64,000 nucleotides of DNA, taken from positions 1,116,001 through 1,180,000 of the forward strand of contig CAVVAH010000001.1 of the NCBI GenBank assembly GCA_963746175.1, read 5' to 3'. The notes beneath the pieces were generated by a model, which was given only the letters and a program-made list of their open reading frames with translations, was not told where the DNA came from and searched no databases. The stretch is from CAVVAH01 sp963746175 (lineage in GTDB: Bacteria > Actinomycetota > Actinomycetes > JACCUZ01). Below are positions 16,201 through 24,069 of this stretch, piece after piece; positions within the stretch are counted from its first letter, which is position 1, and the number at the start of each line of letters is the position of its first letter. The position numbers were made by a program, and so were the translations under genes.

Positions 16201-16908
16201 CTGGCGCACGCCGTCGACCGGAGCGCCTTCAGCGACGTCGGCGAGAGCCTGGTCATCGCGACCGGCGGGATCGTGCCGCCCGCCCTGCAGGGTCACACGC
16301 CGGACATCGTGCCGGCGTTCGACCCCGACCTGGCCCGGCGCCTCCTGGCGGCCTCGGGGCTCACCGACGTCTCGCTGACGGTCGCAGGCACCGAGAGCTG
16401 GGTCCGGCCGTTCCTCGATCGGATCACCGCCTGCTGGCGGGACGTCCTCGGTATCGACGCGCGGGTGCGCGAGGTGTCCCGGGAGGACGCCCTGGCAGCA
16501 CGGCGGATGGCCGACCTCGCCCCGGTCTACGTCACCGGCTGGCTGCCGGGCTACCCCGACCCGGAGTACTTCCTCCGGCTGCTCTTCCACTCCGACAGCC
16601 GCACCAACGAGGGCGGGTTCTCGCACCCGCCGTTCGACGAGCTCATCGAGCTGGCCCGCCAGGAGCGCAGCGACAGCGCCCGGCTGCGGCTCTACCACGA
16701 CGCGGACACGATGGCCGTGGCCGACCGGATCGCGGTGATACCGATCCTGTACGGGCGCAGCATGGCCCTCGTGAAGCCGTGGGTCCGCGGGTGGTGGGAG
16801 TTCGGGAAGTCGTCCGCGAGCTTCGCCGACCTGCGGGTCGACCCGGCCTCACCGCGGAGTGGCCAGGACAACGGCCGGGCTACGTCAGCGGGTCGACGAG
16901 GCTGGTGA
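13213..16908 (+). CDS. Class III nucleotide cyclase - AAA ATPase - SBP5 solute-binding fusion protein
   Basis: This 1231-residue protein joins three recognisable parts. Residues about 11-190 form a class III adenylate/guanylate cyclase domain with metal-binding Asp19 and Asp63, Lys58 and the GDTVNVAARL motif (Asp138, Asn141, Arg145), so it looks catalytically complete. Residues about 205-700 are a STAND-like ATPase with Walker A GEPGIGKT (240-247), Walker B VAVALEDVHWAD and a helical repeat region. Residues about 720-1215 match family 5 (oligopeptide/nickel) solute-binding proteins (FHLRPGLTWSDGAPLTAHDV; ALAHAVDRSAF; GYPDPEYFLRLLF). There is no signal peptide or membrane helix, so the binding domain would be cytoplasmic, presumably a ligand sensor. 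Its end overlaps the convergent phosphoesterase gene by 29 nt. Confidence 0.88.
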   Translation: MHPTEKRDERRVVTVLVADVVGSTALGEALDPEDLKVVVGDAITRIVGAVEAFGGTVKDLAGDGVLALFGAPTAHEDDPERAIRSGLRIAEDVGEYARDVERAWGITGFGVRIGVHTGPVVTGVVGGGSRTEYGATGDTVNVAARLQAAAEPGQVLVGPLARTLSGSAFTWGPSRSLALKGRSDPVPAAAVAGVTGLSARGQGLDEKAAPIVGREHELAIATGSVDAALAGSGHVLFLTGEPGIGKTRLLTELRTRFEGGRQAGGSPIWLEGRCVSYGESMPYWPFRDLLRSWLGIRVDEPALRVRVALQREVGRLFGERASEHRPYLAALLGLPLEPEDQARVAELSPEAMQYRTFEVVRGLVARLAEHGPVAVALEDVHWADATSLQLLERLLGDTEDLPLLLCVTSRPEPTHPSWRVKETAGRELPHRTDELVLTALGSDAGRALLVELVGPGVLPADLEQQILDRADGNPFFLGELVRSLVDAGALHQEDSRWRFDHEVPIEVPPTVEKVILARIDRLEPAAHDTLMAAAIIGRRFGLPLLTAVAADDVAVRPLLVELQRADLVREERRWPDPEYRFKHALIQETAYRTLVSSERERLHRRAAAWLESRHSDTEDDVSALLAHHYLGAADPDNAARFLARAGDRARQDYALDEAITHYRALLSILEQRGDRREVALVLLKLGLALHMSLRFAEANVVYQQAFGWWDPPERADDPTATLRVASSFLPDDPDPRSAIAWPNIQLCMQLFDRLVEAWPERTIVPSLAERWDISDDGLRYVFHLRPGLTWSDGAPLTAHDVEFGIKRVLDPDAPGSSVAIYFVLENGQDFYLRRNDDADRIGVRALDDRTVEFRLVAPAPYFLSVMNRPDSGPQPRHAIESGGDGWAGTGTQVVSGPFRTVHRSDTGLVLERRPDYAGPRSGDVRRLEYVRSQVLEALDPYEGDELDVVAVRYTPRMADLLPHLEQDAVLGQAAWSAYLAFDHHHPVVADLDLRRALAHAVDRSAFSDVGESLVIATGGIVPPALQGHTPDIVPAFDPDLARRLLAASGLTDVSLTVAGTESWVRPFLDRITACWRDVLGIDARVREVSREDALAARRMADLAPVYVTGWLPGYPDPEYFLRLLFHSDSRTNEGGFSHPPFDELIELARQERSDSARLRLYHDADTMAVADRIAVIPILYGRSMALVKPWVRGWWEFGKSSASFADLRVDPASPRSGQDNGRATSAGRRGW

Positions 16909-17623
16909 ACACCTCGAGCGCCTCGGCGTCGCTCGGTGGCTCACGGACGTACTGCCGCACCCACTCGTCCACCCCCGCGTAGTCGCTCACGGCGATCCGC
17001 GCGGCGGCCGCGTCGACGTCGTACGCCGTGCGGCGCAGCTGCACGCCGGGGCCGAGCAAGGCCCAGCTCGCACCCTCGGCGCCGTACGACATGCCGACGG
17101 AGCCGGCGTTGACCGCACGCCGCCTGTCGACGAGCCGGTCGAACGGCATGTGTGTGTGGCCGAGCACGACCGTCCGCTCGGTCACGCCGTCGAACGCGCG
17201 CCGCCACACCGACATCGGGCTGTCGACGAGGACGAACTCGTCGTCCCGCCGCGGAGTCGCGTGGCAGAACAGCACCGGTCCGAGGCCGTCGACGTCGAGG
17301 CTGACGGTCAGCGGCAGCGCGTCGAGCAGCTCGCGGTGGCGCGGCTCGATCAGTGCCGCCGTCGCCTGTGCGGCGGTGGCGTTCATCGTGTCCTCACCGG
17401 CGCCGTCGTACGCCGCGAGCACCTCTCGCTCGCAGTTGCCGTGCACCCAGACGGCCTGCTCCCCCAGCGCCGCGAGCAGGTCGAGCGTCTCGGCGGGCAT
17501 CGGGCCGAGGGCGATGTCGCCGAGGAGCACGACTCGGTCGACCGAGCGGACGTCGGGCTCCGCGAGGACCGCCTCGAGCGCCGGCAGGTTGGCGTGGATG
17601 TCCGCGAGGACGGCGACGCGCAT
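16880..17623 (-). CDS. Calcineurin-like metallophosphoesterase
   Basis: The 247-residue protein has the metallophosphoesterase motifs in order: DIHANLPALEAVL at the N-terminus, GDIALGP, GNCE, a CHATP segment and LGHTHMPF. This places it in the YfcE/MJ0936-like group of small phosphodiesterases. It is convergent with and overlaps the cyclase fusion gene, so a role in cyclic nucleotide hydrolysis is an attractive guess from context, but substrate preference cannot be read from the sequence. The ATG start coincides with the first strand (MRVAVLADIHAN), as is normal for the family. Confidence 0.85.
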   Translation of the reverse strand: MRVAVLADIHANLPALEAVLAEPDVRSVDRVVLLGDIALGPMPAETLDLLAALGEQAVWVHGNCEREVLAAYDGAGEDTMNATAAQATAALIEPRHRELLDALPLTVSLDVDGLGPVLFCHATPRRDDEFVLVDSPMSVWRRAFDGVTERTVVLGHTHMPFDRLVDRRRAVNAGSVGMSYGAEGASWALLGPGVQLRRTAYDVDAAAARIAVSDYAGVDEWVRQYVREPPSDAEALEVFTSLVDPLT

Positions 17624-17717
17624 GGGATGATCCTGCGCCCTGCTACCAGGACGGCGCGCCGGTCACCCCGTCGGTTTCGTCACGGGCGAACACCCCGCAC
17701 CAGGCAGACTGCCCGTC

Positions 17718-19061
17718 ATGCGGGGACGACGGGTAGCGCTCGGTCTCGTGGCACTCGCTCTCCTGACGCTCGCCGTCACCGCGTGCAGCGGTCCCTCTGC
17801 GGCCCGGCCGGCCGACTCGGTACCGGCGCCGGGCACCTTGCGCGTGACGTGCACGCCGGGAACAGGCATCGAGGTGGCCGCCGAGCAGGTGCGCACGAGC
17901 GTGGACGGGGTGCACCTGCGGGTCGTCGACCGCTCCGGGCACGACGACACGTCGCTCACGCTCGCCACCGACAAGGGCGCGTCTGGCGAGCGGGTCACCG
18001 ACCACGGTCCGTGGGTGGTCGCGGTCGCGCCCGGAGCGATGCGGCTGAGCTGCTCGCCGAGCCCGTTCGACGACGGCGACCACGGCGCGACGGTCCGGGT
18101 GGTCGACCCGGACCGGCACTGGACCACCCCGACGACGGCCCAGGACCTGGGCTGCACCCCGGACGGCGAGCCGTACCCACGACGGCCCTCCCCCGGCCGT
18201 ACGGAGGTCGAGGCACTCGACGCGGCGGTCGCCGCCATCTACCCGACCGGCACCCGGACCTACGAGATCCGGCACCTCACCGGTGGCTACGACACCGGCT
18301 CCAGCTACGGCTTCGTGCTCGTCCGCAACGGGTCGCCCGCGGCCACCGGTCACGTGGTCCCGACGGCCGACGAGGGCTGGGAGGCGCAGATCGACGGCGT
18401 CTGCGGCGAGCGGCTCGACGAGCCGGTCGACCGCCCGCCGTTCCCGACCCCGGCAGCGGACGGAGCGCCGACCACGCTGCGCGTCACCTGCACGCCGGAG
18501 GGGGCCACGGTGGCCGACCCGCAGGTGCGCACGTCGCCCGACGGCATCGCGCTCGCGGTCGACGACCGGACCGGATGGACCGGCGGCTTCTTCGTCTTCG
18601 GCCGCACGCCGGAGGAGGTGAGCGGCGACCGCTGGACCGAGCCGTACTTCACCCCGCTCCAGATGGGGACCGGCCGCTGGTACGTCGGCTGCTCGCCCAC
18701 CGACGACGCCGGTGACGCCGCCCTCACCACGGTCACGGTCGTCGACCCCGACCACAGCTGGCGCGAGCCGCGGATGCAGACCGACTGCCGGCCGAGCGGC
18801 CAGTTCATGTTCACGACCCAGGGCCGCGGCCGCACGGAGCAAGAAGCGCTGACCGGTCTGCTCGACCAGGTGCCCGACTGGCAGCGGGCCCGGATGCGGC
18901 TCTACGACGACGGCTACTGGCGCCGTCCGGGCCACACGTTCGTCGTCCTGCACCGGGCGCACCACGAATACGTCTACGGAGGCGTACGGCCCTCGTCCGA
19001 AGGCGGCTGGGTCACCTGGGTGGACGGGACCTGCGACCCGGACCGTCTACCCTCCCCGTAG
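17718..19061 (+). CDS. Putative lipoprotein with two tandem repeats of one domain (unknown function)
   Basis: The 447-residue protein begins with a lipoprotein signal (hydrophobic helix ending LAVTAC, Cys23 as the lipidation site). The body consists of two related halves: about residues 40-230 begin LRVTCTPGTGIEV and about 255-440 begin LRVTCTPEGATV; both continue with QVRTS-DG and later RTE-EAL and a GW-x(2-3)-DG-C segment near their ends. Conserved cysteines in equal places suggest matching disulfides. No known family is recognised. It is probably anchored outside the cytoplasmic membrane. The next gene's GTG overlaps its stop by one base. Confidence 0.7.
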   Translation: MRGRRVALGLVALALLTLAVTACSGPSAARPADSVPAPGTLRVTCTPGTGIEVAAEQVRTSVDGVHLRVVDRSGHDDTSLTLATDKGASGERVTDHGPWVVAVAPGAMRLSCSPSPFDDGDHGATVRVVDPDRHWTTPTTAQDLGCTPDGEPYPRRPSPGRTEVEALDAAVAAIYPTGTRTYEIRHLTGGYDTGSSYGFVLVRNGSPAATGHVVPTADEGWEAQIDGVCGERLDEPVDRPPFPTPAADGAPTTLRVTCTPEGATVADPQVRTSPDGIALAVDDRTGWTGGFFVFGRTPEEVSGDRWTEPYFTPLQMGTGRWYVGCSPTDDAGDAALTTVTVVDPDHSWREPRMQTDCRPSGQFMFTTQGRGRTEQEALTGLLDQVPDWQRARMRLYDDGYWRRPGHTFVVLHRAHHEYVYGGVRPSSEGGWVTWVDGTCDPDRLPSP

Positions 19062-20188
19062 TGAGCGCTCCGACCGGCCCCGGACCACTCGCCGGGCTGC
19101 GCGTGCTGGAGCTGGCCGGGATCGGACCGGCACCGTTCGCCGGGATGCTGCTCGCCGACCTCGGCGCCGACGTGGTGCGCGTGGACCGGCCGGGCGGACC
19201 GGCTCTCGCCGCCGTACCGCAGGAGCAGGACCTGCTCGGCCGCGGCAAGCGGTCGGTCGCGCTGGACCTCAAGGACCCCGCCGGCGTCGCAACCGTGCTC
19301 GACCTCGTCGAGCATGCCGACCTGCTGGTCGAGGGCATGCGGCCCGGTGTCGCGGAGCGGCTCGGCGTCGGGCCGGACGACTGCCTGGCGCGCAACCCGC
19401 GGCTGGTCTACGGCCGGATGACCGGCTGGGGCCAGGACGGCCCGGACGCGGGGATCGCCGGCCACGACATCACCTACGTCGCCGTCACCGGTGCGCTCCG
19501 TGCGAGCGGACCTGCCGACGGCGAGCCGAAGCCGCCGCTCAACCTGCTGGGTGACTTCGCCGGCGCGACGTACTGCGTGGTCGGGCTGCTCGCGGCGCTG
19601 CACGAGTCGCGCGCGAGCGGGCGGGGCCAGGTCGTCGACGCGGCGATGGTGGACAGCACCGCGCACCTCACCACGATGTTCCACGGGCTCCTGCCGGCCG
19701 GTGCCTGGCAGGACCGGCCGGAAGCCAACCTGCTCGACGGCGGGGCGCCGTTCTACGGCTGCTACCGGACCAGTGACGGCGGCTGGATGGCGGTCGGCGC
19801 CCTCGAGCCGTCGTTCTACGACGAGCTCACCGACCGGCTGGGCATCGCGCCCGAGGACGCCGTGCGCACCGACCCGGCGACCTGGCCGGCGCTACGGCGG
19901 CGCATCGCCGACGCCTTCGCCACCCGCACCCGCGACGAGTGGACGGCGGTGTTCGCCGGCACGGACGCCTGCGTCGCCCCGGTGCTGTCGCTCACCGAGG
20001 CGACCACGCAACCCCACCTCGTCGCACGCGGGACCTTCGTCGACCACGACGGCGTCGTGCAGCCGGCCACGGCGCCGCGGTTCAGCCGCACGCCGTCCGC
20101 ACTCCGAGGTTCACCCCCAGCAGTCGGCCAGGACACCGACGCCGTCCTCGCCGACTGGCTCAGCCGCCCTCCCCCCGACCAACCTTGA
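19061..20188 (+). CDS. CaiB/BaiF family III CoA transferase, alpha-methylacyl-CoA racemase-like
   Basis: The 375-residue protein starts GPLAGLRVLELAGIGPAPFAGMLLADLGADVVRVD, diagnostic for family III CoA transferases and close to alpha-methylacyl-CoA racemase. The GHDITYVAVTGAL segment carries the conserved His of the racemase group. Such racemases interconvert (2R)- and (2S)-methyl-branched acyl-CoAs before beta-oxidation. The GTG start overlaps the upstream lipoprotein stop, implying co-translation. A long palindrome begins at its stop codon and probably ends transcription. Confidence 0.85.
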   Translation: MSAPTGPGPLAGLRVLELAGIGPAPFAGMLLADLGADVVRVDRPGGPALAAVPQEQDLLGRGKRSVALDLKDPAGVATVLDLVEHADLLVEGMRPGVAERLGVGPDDCLARNPRLVYGRMTGWGQDGPDAGIAGHDITYVAVTGALRASGPADGEPKPPLNLLGDFAGATYCVVGLLAALHESRASGRGQVVDAAMVDSTAHLTTMFHGLLPAGAWQDRPEANLLDGGAPFYGCYRTSDGGWMAVGALEPSFYDELTDRLGIAPEDAVRTDPATWPALRRRIADAFATRTRDEWTAVFAGTDACVAPVLSLTEATTQPHLVARGTFVDHDGVVQPATAPRFSRTPSALRGSPPAVGQDTDAVLADWLSRPPPDQP

Positions 20189-20258
20189 TCGTTTGCGACC
20201 TGCGTCACCGACACGCCCCAGTCCGCCTCGGCGTGTCGGTGAACCATGTCGCAAACGA
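20186..20258. repeat. Dispersed two-arm palindrome, copy 1
   Basis: The outer arms CGTTTGCGAC / GTCGCAAACG enclose an inner 12-bp stem CACCGACACGCC / GGCGTGTCGGTG. The same layout and arm sequences recur at 58283-58358. It lies between two convergent genes and could serve as a bidirectional terminator. Confidence 0.8.
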
Positions 20259-20284
20259 GCGTCCACACCGGGGGACGCTGACGG

Positions 20285-21445
20285 TCAGAGCAGGTGGGCG
20301 GCGTCGTTGAAGCGGCGCATCGAGGTCTGGCCGGCCTCGAACCACTGCAGCTCGGTGAGCGTCGCCGGCGTGAGCTCCATCCGGTGCACGGCCTCCACCG
20401 GTGCGCCCAGCGCGTCGGTCACCAGCACCTTGATCGGCGTCACGTGGGTGACCACCAGCACGGTCTGGCGCGGGTGGCGGGCCAGCACCTGGTCGCGCGC
20501 CCGCAGCACCCGGCGCCGTACCTCGACGAAGGACTCGCCACCGGGCGGCTCGACCGTGGGATCGCCGAGCCACCGGCCGAGCTCGGCCGGCCACCGCTCG
20601 CGGACCTCGTCGAACGTCAGCCCCTCCCACTCGCCGAACGCGCACTCGCGGAAGCCGTCGACCTCCCGCACCGTGACGCCGAGCGCCGCCGCGACCGCGT
20701 CGGCGGTCTGCCGGGTCCGACGCATCGGCGAGGCCAGCACCGCGTCGACGCCCCCGGAGGCCCCGAGCCGGGCCGCGACGGCGGCCGCCTGCCGCTCGCC
20801 CTCGGCGGACAGCTCGGGGTCGTGACCCCCCGAGCCGCTGAACCGCTTCTCGACGGTGTGAGCCGTCTCGCCGTGCCGCAGCAGCACCGTGGTGGTCGGG
20901 GCGCCGAGGCCGCTGTCCCAGCCGACCAGCGTCGGACGGGCGGCCGCGACCACCGAGTCGTCGGCCGCGGAAAGCGCCGCGTCGGCGTCCTGCGCGCGCA
21001 GCTCGGCGGTGCTGTCCGCGGCCGACCACGCCTCGCCCCGCGCGGCCGCGTCGAGCGCTTCGTTGGCCAGCCGGTCGGCGTGCTTGTTGCGCTCCCGCGG
21101 CACCCAGACGTAGCTGACCTGCGTCGGCGGCAGCGTGTCGCGGGCGCGAAGCGCGAGGTCGCGCATGTCGGGGTGCTTGATCTTCCACCGCCCGGACATC
21201 TGCTCGACGACGAGCTTCGAGTCCAGCCGCGCCTCGACGGTCGCCGACGGGTCGAGCTCGCGGACGGCCTCCAGCCCCGCGATCAGCCCGCGGTACTCCG
21301 CGACGTTGTTGCTGGCGGTGCCGATGTGCTCGGCGATCTCGCGCAGCACGGCGCCGGTGTCGTACTCCTTGACGACCGTGCCGTACGCCGCCGGGCCGGG
21401 GTTGCCGCGGGAGCCGCCGTCGGCCTCGACGATGTACCGGCTCAC
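20285..21445 (-). CDS. Bifunctional RNase H / histidine phosphatase (Rv2228c-like)
   Basis: The 386-residue protein fuses an N-terminal RNase HI domain (VEADGGSRGNPG, the NNVAEYRGLIAGL acidic motif, ARLDSKLVVEQMSG, ERNKHADRLAN) to a C-terminal phosphoglycerate-mutase-like domain (LLRHGETAHTVEKRFSG; the second His in VVTHVTPIK). The architecture is that of M. tuberculosis Rv2228c, which has RNase H and alpha-ribazole phosphatase (CobC) activities. The GTG start overlaps the stop of the upstream zinc-ribbon gene (GTGA), the same order as Rv2228c-Rv2229c. Confidence 0.92.
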   Translation of the reverse strand: MSRYIVEADGGSRGNPGPAAYGTVVKEYDTGAVLREIAEHIGTASNNVAEYRGLIAGLEAVRELDPSATVEARLDSKLVVEQMSGRWKIKHPDMRDLALRARDTLPPTQVSYVWVPRERNKHADRLANEALDAAARGEAWSAADSTAELRAQDADAALSAADDSVVAAARPTLVGWDSGLGAPTTTVLLRHGETAHTVEKRFSGSGGHDPELSAEGERQAAAVAARLGASGGVDAVLASPMRRTRQTADAVAAALGVTVREVDGFRECAFGEWEGLTFDEVRERWPAELGRWLGDPTVEPPGGESFVEVRRRVLRARDQVLARHPRQTVLVVTHVTPIKVLVTDALGAPVEAVHRMELTPATLTELQWFEAGQTSMRRFNDAAHLL

Positions 21446-22187
21446 AACCCCGACTCGGCCGTGCGGACGAGGATGCGGCGGCACTCGTCGCAGCGCATCA
21501 CCTCGTCGGGGTCGGCGTCGCGCAGCTGGTTGATCTCGACGTTGTTGAGCTCGAGCCGGCAGCCACCGCAGCGGCGCTGCCGCAGCTCGGCGGCGCCGAC
21601 GCCGCCCTGCTGCTCGCGGATCTTCTCGTACAGCGCGATGAGGCCGTCGTCGAGCGCCCCGGCCTGGGTGGACCGCTGGGCCCGCAGCTGCTCGACCTCG
21701 GCGTCGATCTCGGCGGTGGTCGTGTCGCGCGACGCGGTCAGCTCCGTGACCCTGGCCAGGGCCGCCTCGCGCTGAGTGGTCAGCTCGGCCGCCCTGCTCT
21801 GCGACGACTCCAGCCGCTCCATCACGTCGAGGACGATCTCCTCGAGGTCACCCTGGCGGCGGGCCAGCGTCGCGATCTCGTGCTGCAGGCCCTCCAGCTC
21901 CTTGGGGGACGAGACCTGCCCGGCGTCGAGCCGCTTCTGGTCGCGCTCGGCGCGGGCCCGGACCTGGTCCACGTCGCCCTCGGCCTTCGTCAGCTCGCGC
22001 GCGAGGTCGCTCTGCTCGGTCTCGGCGACGACGATCTGGTCGCGCAGCACGCCCGTCTCGGTCTCCAGCTCGGTCGAGCGCGGCGTGCTCGGGCAGGGTG
22101 CGGCGGCGGTGCGCGAGCTGGTCGAGCCGGGTGTCGAGGGCCTGCAGGTCGAGCAGACGGCCCTGGTCGGCATGAGCGGCTTTCAGT
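21442..22187 (-). CDS. Zinc-ribbon coiled-coil protein (Rv2229c-like), frameshifted near the 5' end
   Basis: The protein has a long coiled coil (RAERDQKRLDAGQVSSPKEL; LQHEIATLARRQGDLEE) and a C-terminal four-cysteine zinc ribbon (RRCGGCRLEL then MRCDECRRIL). The conserved N-terminus (GRLLDLQALDTRLDQLAHRR) is found one frame off: an extra C at about 22072-22073 breaks the reading frame. Restored length is about 247 residues. The only start at the conserved position is CTG, overlapping the Nif3 stop, with GAGGAG upstream; either a rare CTG start or another base error. Function is unknown, but it travels with Nif3 and the RNase H gene. Confidence 0.8.
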
Positions 22188-23370
22188 GCGGACTCCTCGC
22201 GGTCGTGGTGGTGGGGTCGGCGCCGGCGATCGCCTCGACCCAGGGGTCGGTGACCAGCCGGGAGACCCGCGTCTCCACCGTATCTGCCGCCGGGTGCACC
22301 TCGCCGAGCCGCTCGGCGAGCAGCCGGGCGCAGTCGCCGAGCCACGGCCACTCGCCGGCCCAGTGGCTGACGTCCACCAGTCCCGGGCCGACGTGCTCGA
22401 GCGCCTCGGACGCCGGATGGTGGCGCAGGTCGGCCGTGACGTACGCGTCCACGCCGGCGGCCCGCACCACGTCGACCATGTCGTCCCCAGCCCCGCCGAC
22501 CACCGCGACCGAGCGCACCAGGCGGTCCAGGTCGCCGCCGACCCGGACCCCGTGCGGTGTCGCCGGCAGGGACGCCGCCACGTGCGCCGCGAGCTCGCGC
22601 AGCGAGCCGGCCACCGGCCAGGTCCCGATCCGCCCGAGTCCCCGACGACCGGGCAGGTCGGCCAGCTCCAGCACGTCGTACGCCGGCTCCTCGTACGGGT
22701 GCGCGGCGCGCAGGGCTGCCACGACGGCCGTCCGGCGGTGCCGGGGCAGCACCATCTCGAGCCGCGTCTCGGCCACCACCTCCCGTCGTCCGACCGCTCC
22801 GACCGCGGGGTCGGCACCGGGCAGGGGGGTGAACGTCCCGGTGCTCGACGACGTGACAGCACACCGTTCGTAGGCACCCAGCCGGCCGGCGCCGGCCGCC
22901 GCCAGTGCGTCGACGACGGCCTCGGCGTCCGCCTCGGGGACGAAGGTCACGACCTTGTCGAGCGGTTCCGCCGGGAGGGGCTGCAGTGGTCGCAGGTCGG
23001 CGAGGCCGAGGGCCGTCGCCAGCGCGTCGGAGACGCCCGGGTCGGCGACGTCGGCGTTGGTGTGCGCGACGTGCAGCGCGACACCGGCCCGCACGAGTGC
23101 GGTGACGGCGCGGCCCTTGGGGTGCGTGGTGGCGACGGAGTGCACCCCGCGCAGCAGCAGCGGGTGGTGCGTCACCAGCAGGTCCGCACCCCACGCGACC
23201 GCCTCGTCGACGACGGCCTGCACGGGGTCGACCGCGAGCAGCACCCGGCGTACCGGCTGGTCCGGGTCGCCCACGACCAGCCCGACGGCGTCCCAGTCCT
23301 GCGCCCAGCGCGGGTCGTAGAGCGAGTCGAGCGCGGCGACCACGTCGCCGAGGCGGAGCGACTCCGTCAC
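22183..23370 (-). CDS. Nif3-like dinuclear metal centre protein
   Basis: The 395-residue protein matches the Nif3/GTP cyclohydrolase I type 2-like family. The metal ligands are visible in VTHHPLL, AHTNADVA and, near the C-terminus, DLRHHPASEALEHVG and VDVSHWAGEWPWL. A middle PII-like insertion (TFVPEADAEAVVDAL to HPYEEPAYDVLEL) is the longer form seen in many Gram-positive bacteria. Members form hexamers with two metals per subunit; the physiological role is poorly known. It is first in the Nif3 - zinc ribbon - RNase H run, matching Rv2230c-Rv2228c. Confidence 0.9.
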   Translation of the reverse strand: MTESLRLGDVVAALDSLYDPRWAQDWDAVGLVVGDPDQPVRRVLLAVDPVQAVVDEAVAWGADLLVTHHPLLLRGVHSVATTHPKGRAVTALVRAGVALHVAHTNADVADPGVSDALATALGLADLRPLQPLPAEPLDKVVTFVPEADAEAVVDALAAAGAGRLGAYERCAVTSSSTGTFTPLPGADPAVGAVGRREVVAETRLEMVLPRHRRTAVVAALRAAHPYEEPAYDVLELADLPGRRGLGRIGTWPVAGSLRELAAHVAASLPATPHGVRVGGDLDRLVRSVAVVGGAGDDMVDVVRAAGVDAYVTADLRHHPASEALEHVGPGLVDVSHWAGEWPWLGDCARLLAERLGEVHPAADTVETRVSRLVTDPWVEAIAGADPTTTTARSPH

Positions 23371-23380
23371 GGCCGAGCCG

Positions 23381-23791
23381 TCACGCTGACGCCCGCACCT
23401 GGAAGGGCCGCACCCAGTCCTCGTGGGTGCCGCCGTCGATGGACAACCGCCACGAGTAGCGGCCGGGGCCGATCGGGAACGGCGGCACGTTGACGACGAA
23501 CGCGAAGTCGACGTCGCTGCCCTCCGGCACGCCCACCGGCCGGCCGACCTCGAAGGTGCCCTCGACCCGTACGCCGCCGGAGTCGCCGGCCGGCACCGCG
23601 CGGCCGTCCTCGTCCACCAGCTCGAGGGTGAACTGGTGCGGCACGACCGACTGGTTCCACGGCACGTCGAGCTTGATGGCGATCGACATCGGCGGCAGGT
23701 CCGGACCGGTGACCGACCAGCCGCCGCCCAGGACGTACAGCTTCCCGTTGACCTCCTGCGCCGCGTCCGCGAGCAGCATCGTCACGCGCAT
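23381..23791 (-). CDS. DUF6941-like conserved protein
   Basis: The 136-residue protein (MRVTMLLADAAQEVNGKLYVLGGGW, MSIAIKLDVPWNQSVVPHQF, then a beta-rich body ending HEDWVRPFQV) resembles a small actinobacterial family annotated as DUF6941. It looks like a single beta-sandwich domain without signal peptide or membrane helix. The first ATG of the conserved MRVTMLLAD motif was chosen. It is co-directional with Nif3, 10 nt upstream of its start. Confidence 0.65.
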   Translation of the reverse strand: MRVTMLLADAAQEVNGKLYVLGGGWSVTGPDLPPMSIAIKLDVPWNQSVVPHQFTLELVDEDGRAVPAGDSGGVRVEGTFEVGRPVGVPEGSDVDFAFVVNVPPFPIGPGRYSWRLSIDGGTHEDWVRPFQVRASA

Positions 23792-23874
23792 GGGCGTCAA
23801 CCTATGCCGTCCTGCTCCGGGCCACCTGGCGAGCGCCATTGACGCCAGGTGCCGGCCGGGCGTACCACGGAGCC

Positions 23875-23994
23875 ATGAAGCATCTCCCCGAGGCGCACCA
23901 GCGAATAGCCCCGGACCGCACCGTCGCCCTGATTCTGGCCGGCATCGTGCTGGTGATGGCCATCATCCTGGTGGTCGTGTCACTGGCCGACTGA
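23875..23994 (+). CDS. Small single-pass membrane protein (39 aa)
   Basis: The ATG-started 39-codon frame encodes a charged N-terminus (MKHLPEAHQRIAPDR) and one membrane helix (TVALILAGIVLVMAIILVVV) ending in SLAD. ACGGAG precedes the ATG by 3-4 nt. Such very small membrane proteins are easily missed by gene finders. It stands alone between convergent genes. No family is known. Confidence 0.55.
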   Translation: MKHLPEAHQRIAPDRTVALILAGIVLVMAIILVVVSLAD

Positions 23995-24069
23995 TCCGGT
24001 CGGCGGCACCGCGGAGGCCGGGCAGCGCGCCTCCGCGGTGACGCGCGTGCCGGCGCGGGCCGGCACCGG

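Noticed and set aside
14254..16698. 814-codon minus-strand frame opposite the cyclase fusion
   Set aside because: Composition typical of antisense frames in G+C-rich DNA (Val, Arg, Gly, His, Pro runs), no domain; the + strand has clear catalytic motifs.
20186..20258. Short minus/plus frames over the dispersed palindrome (encoding VIVCDL...RHA-like peptides)
   Set aside because: The similar peptides at 20.2 kb and 58.3 kb come from the repeated palindrome itself, not from a gene.
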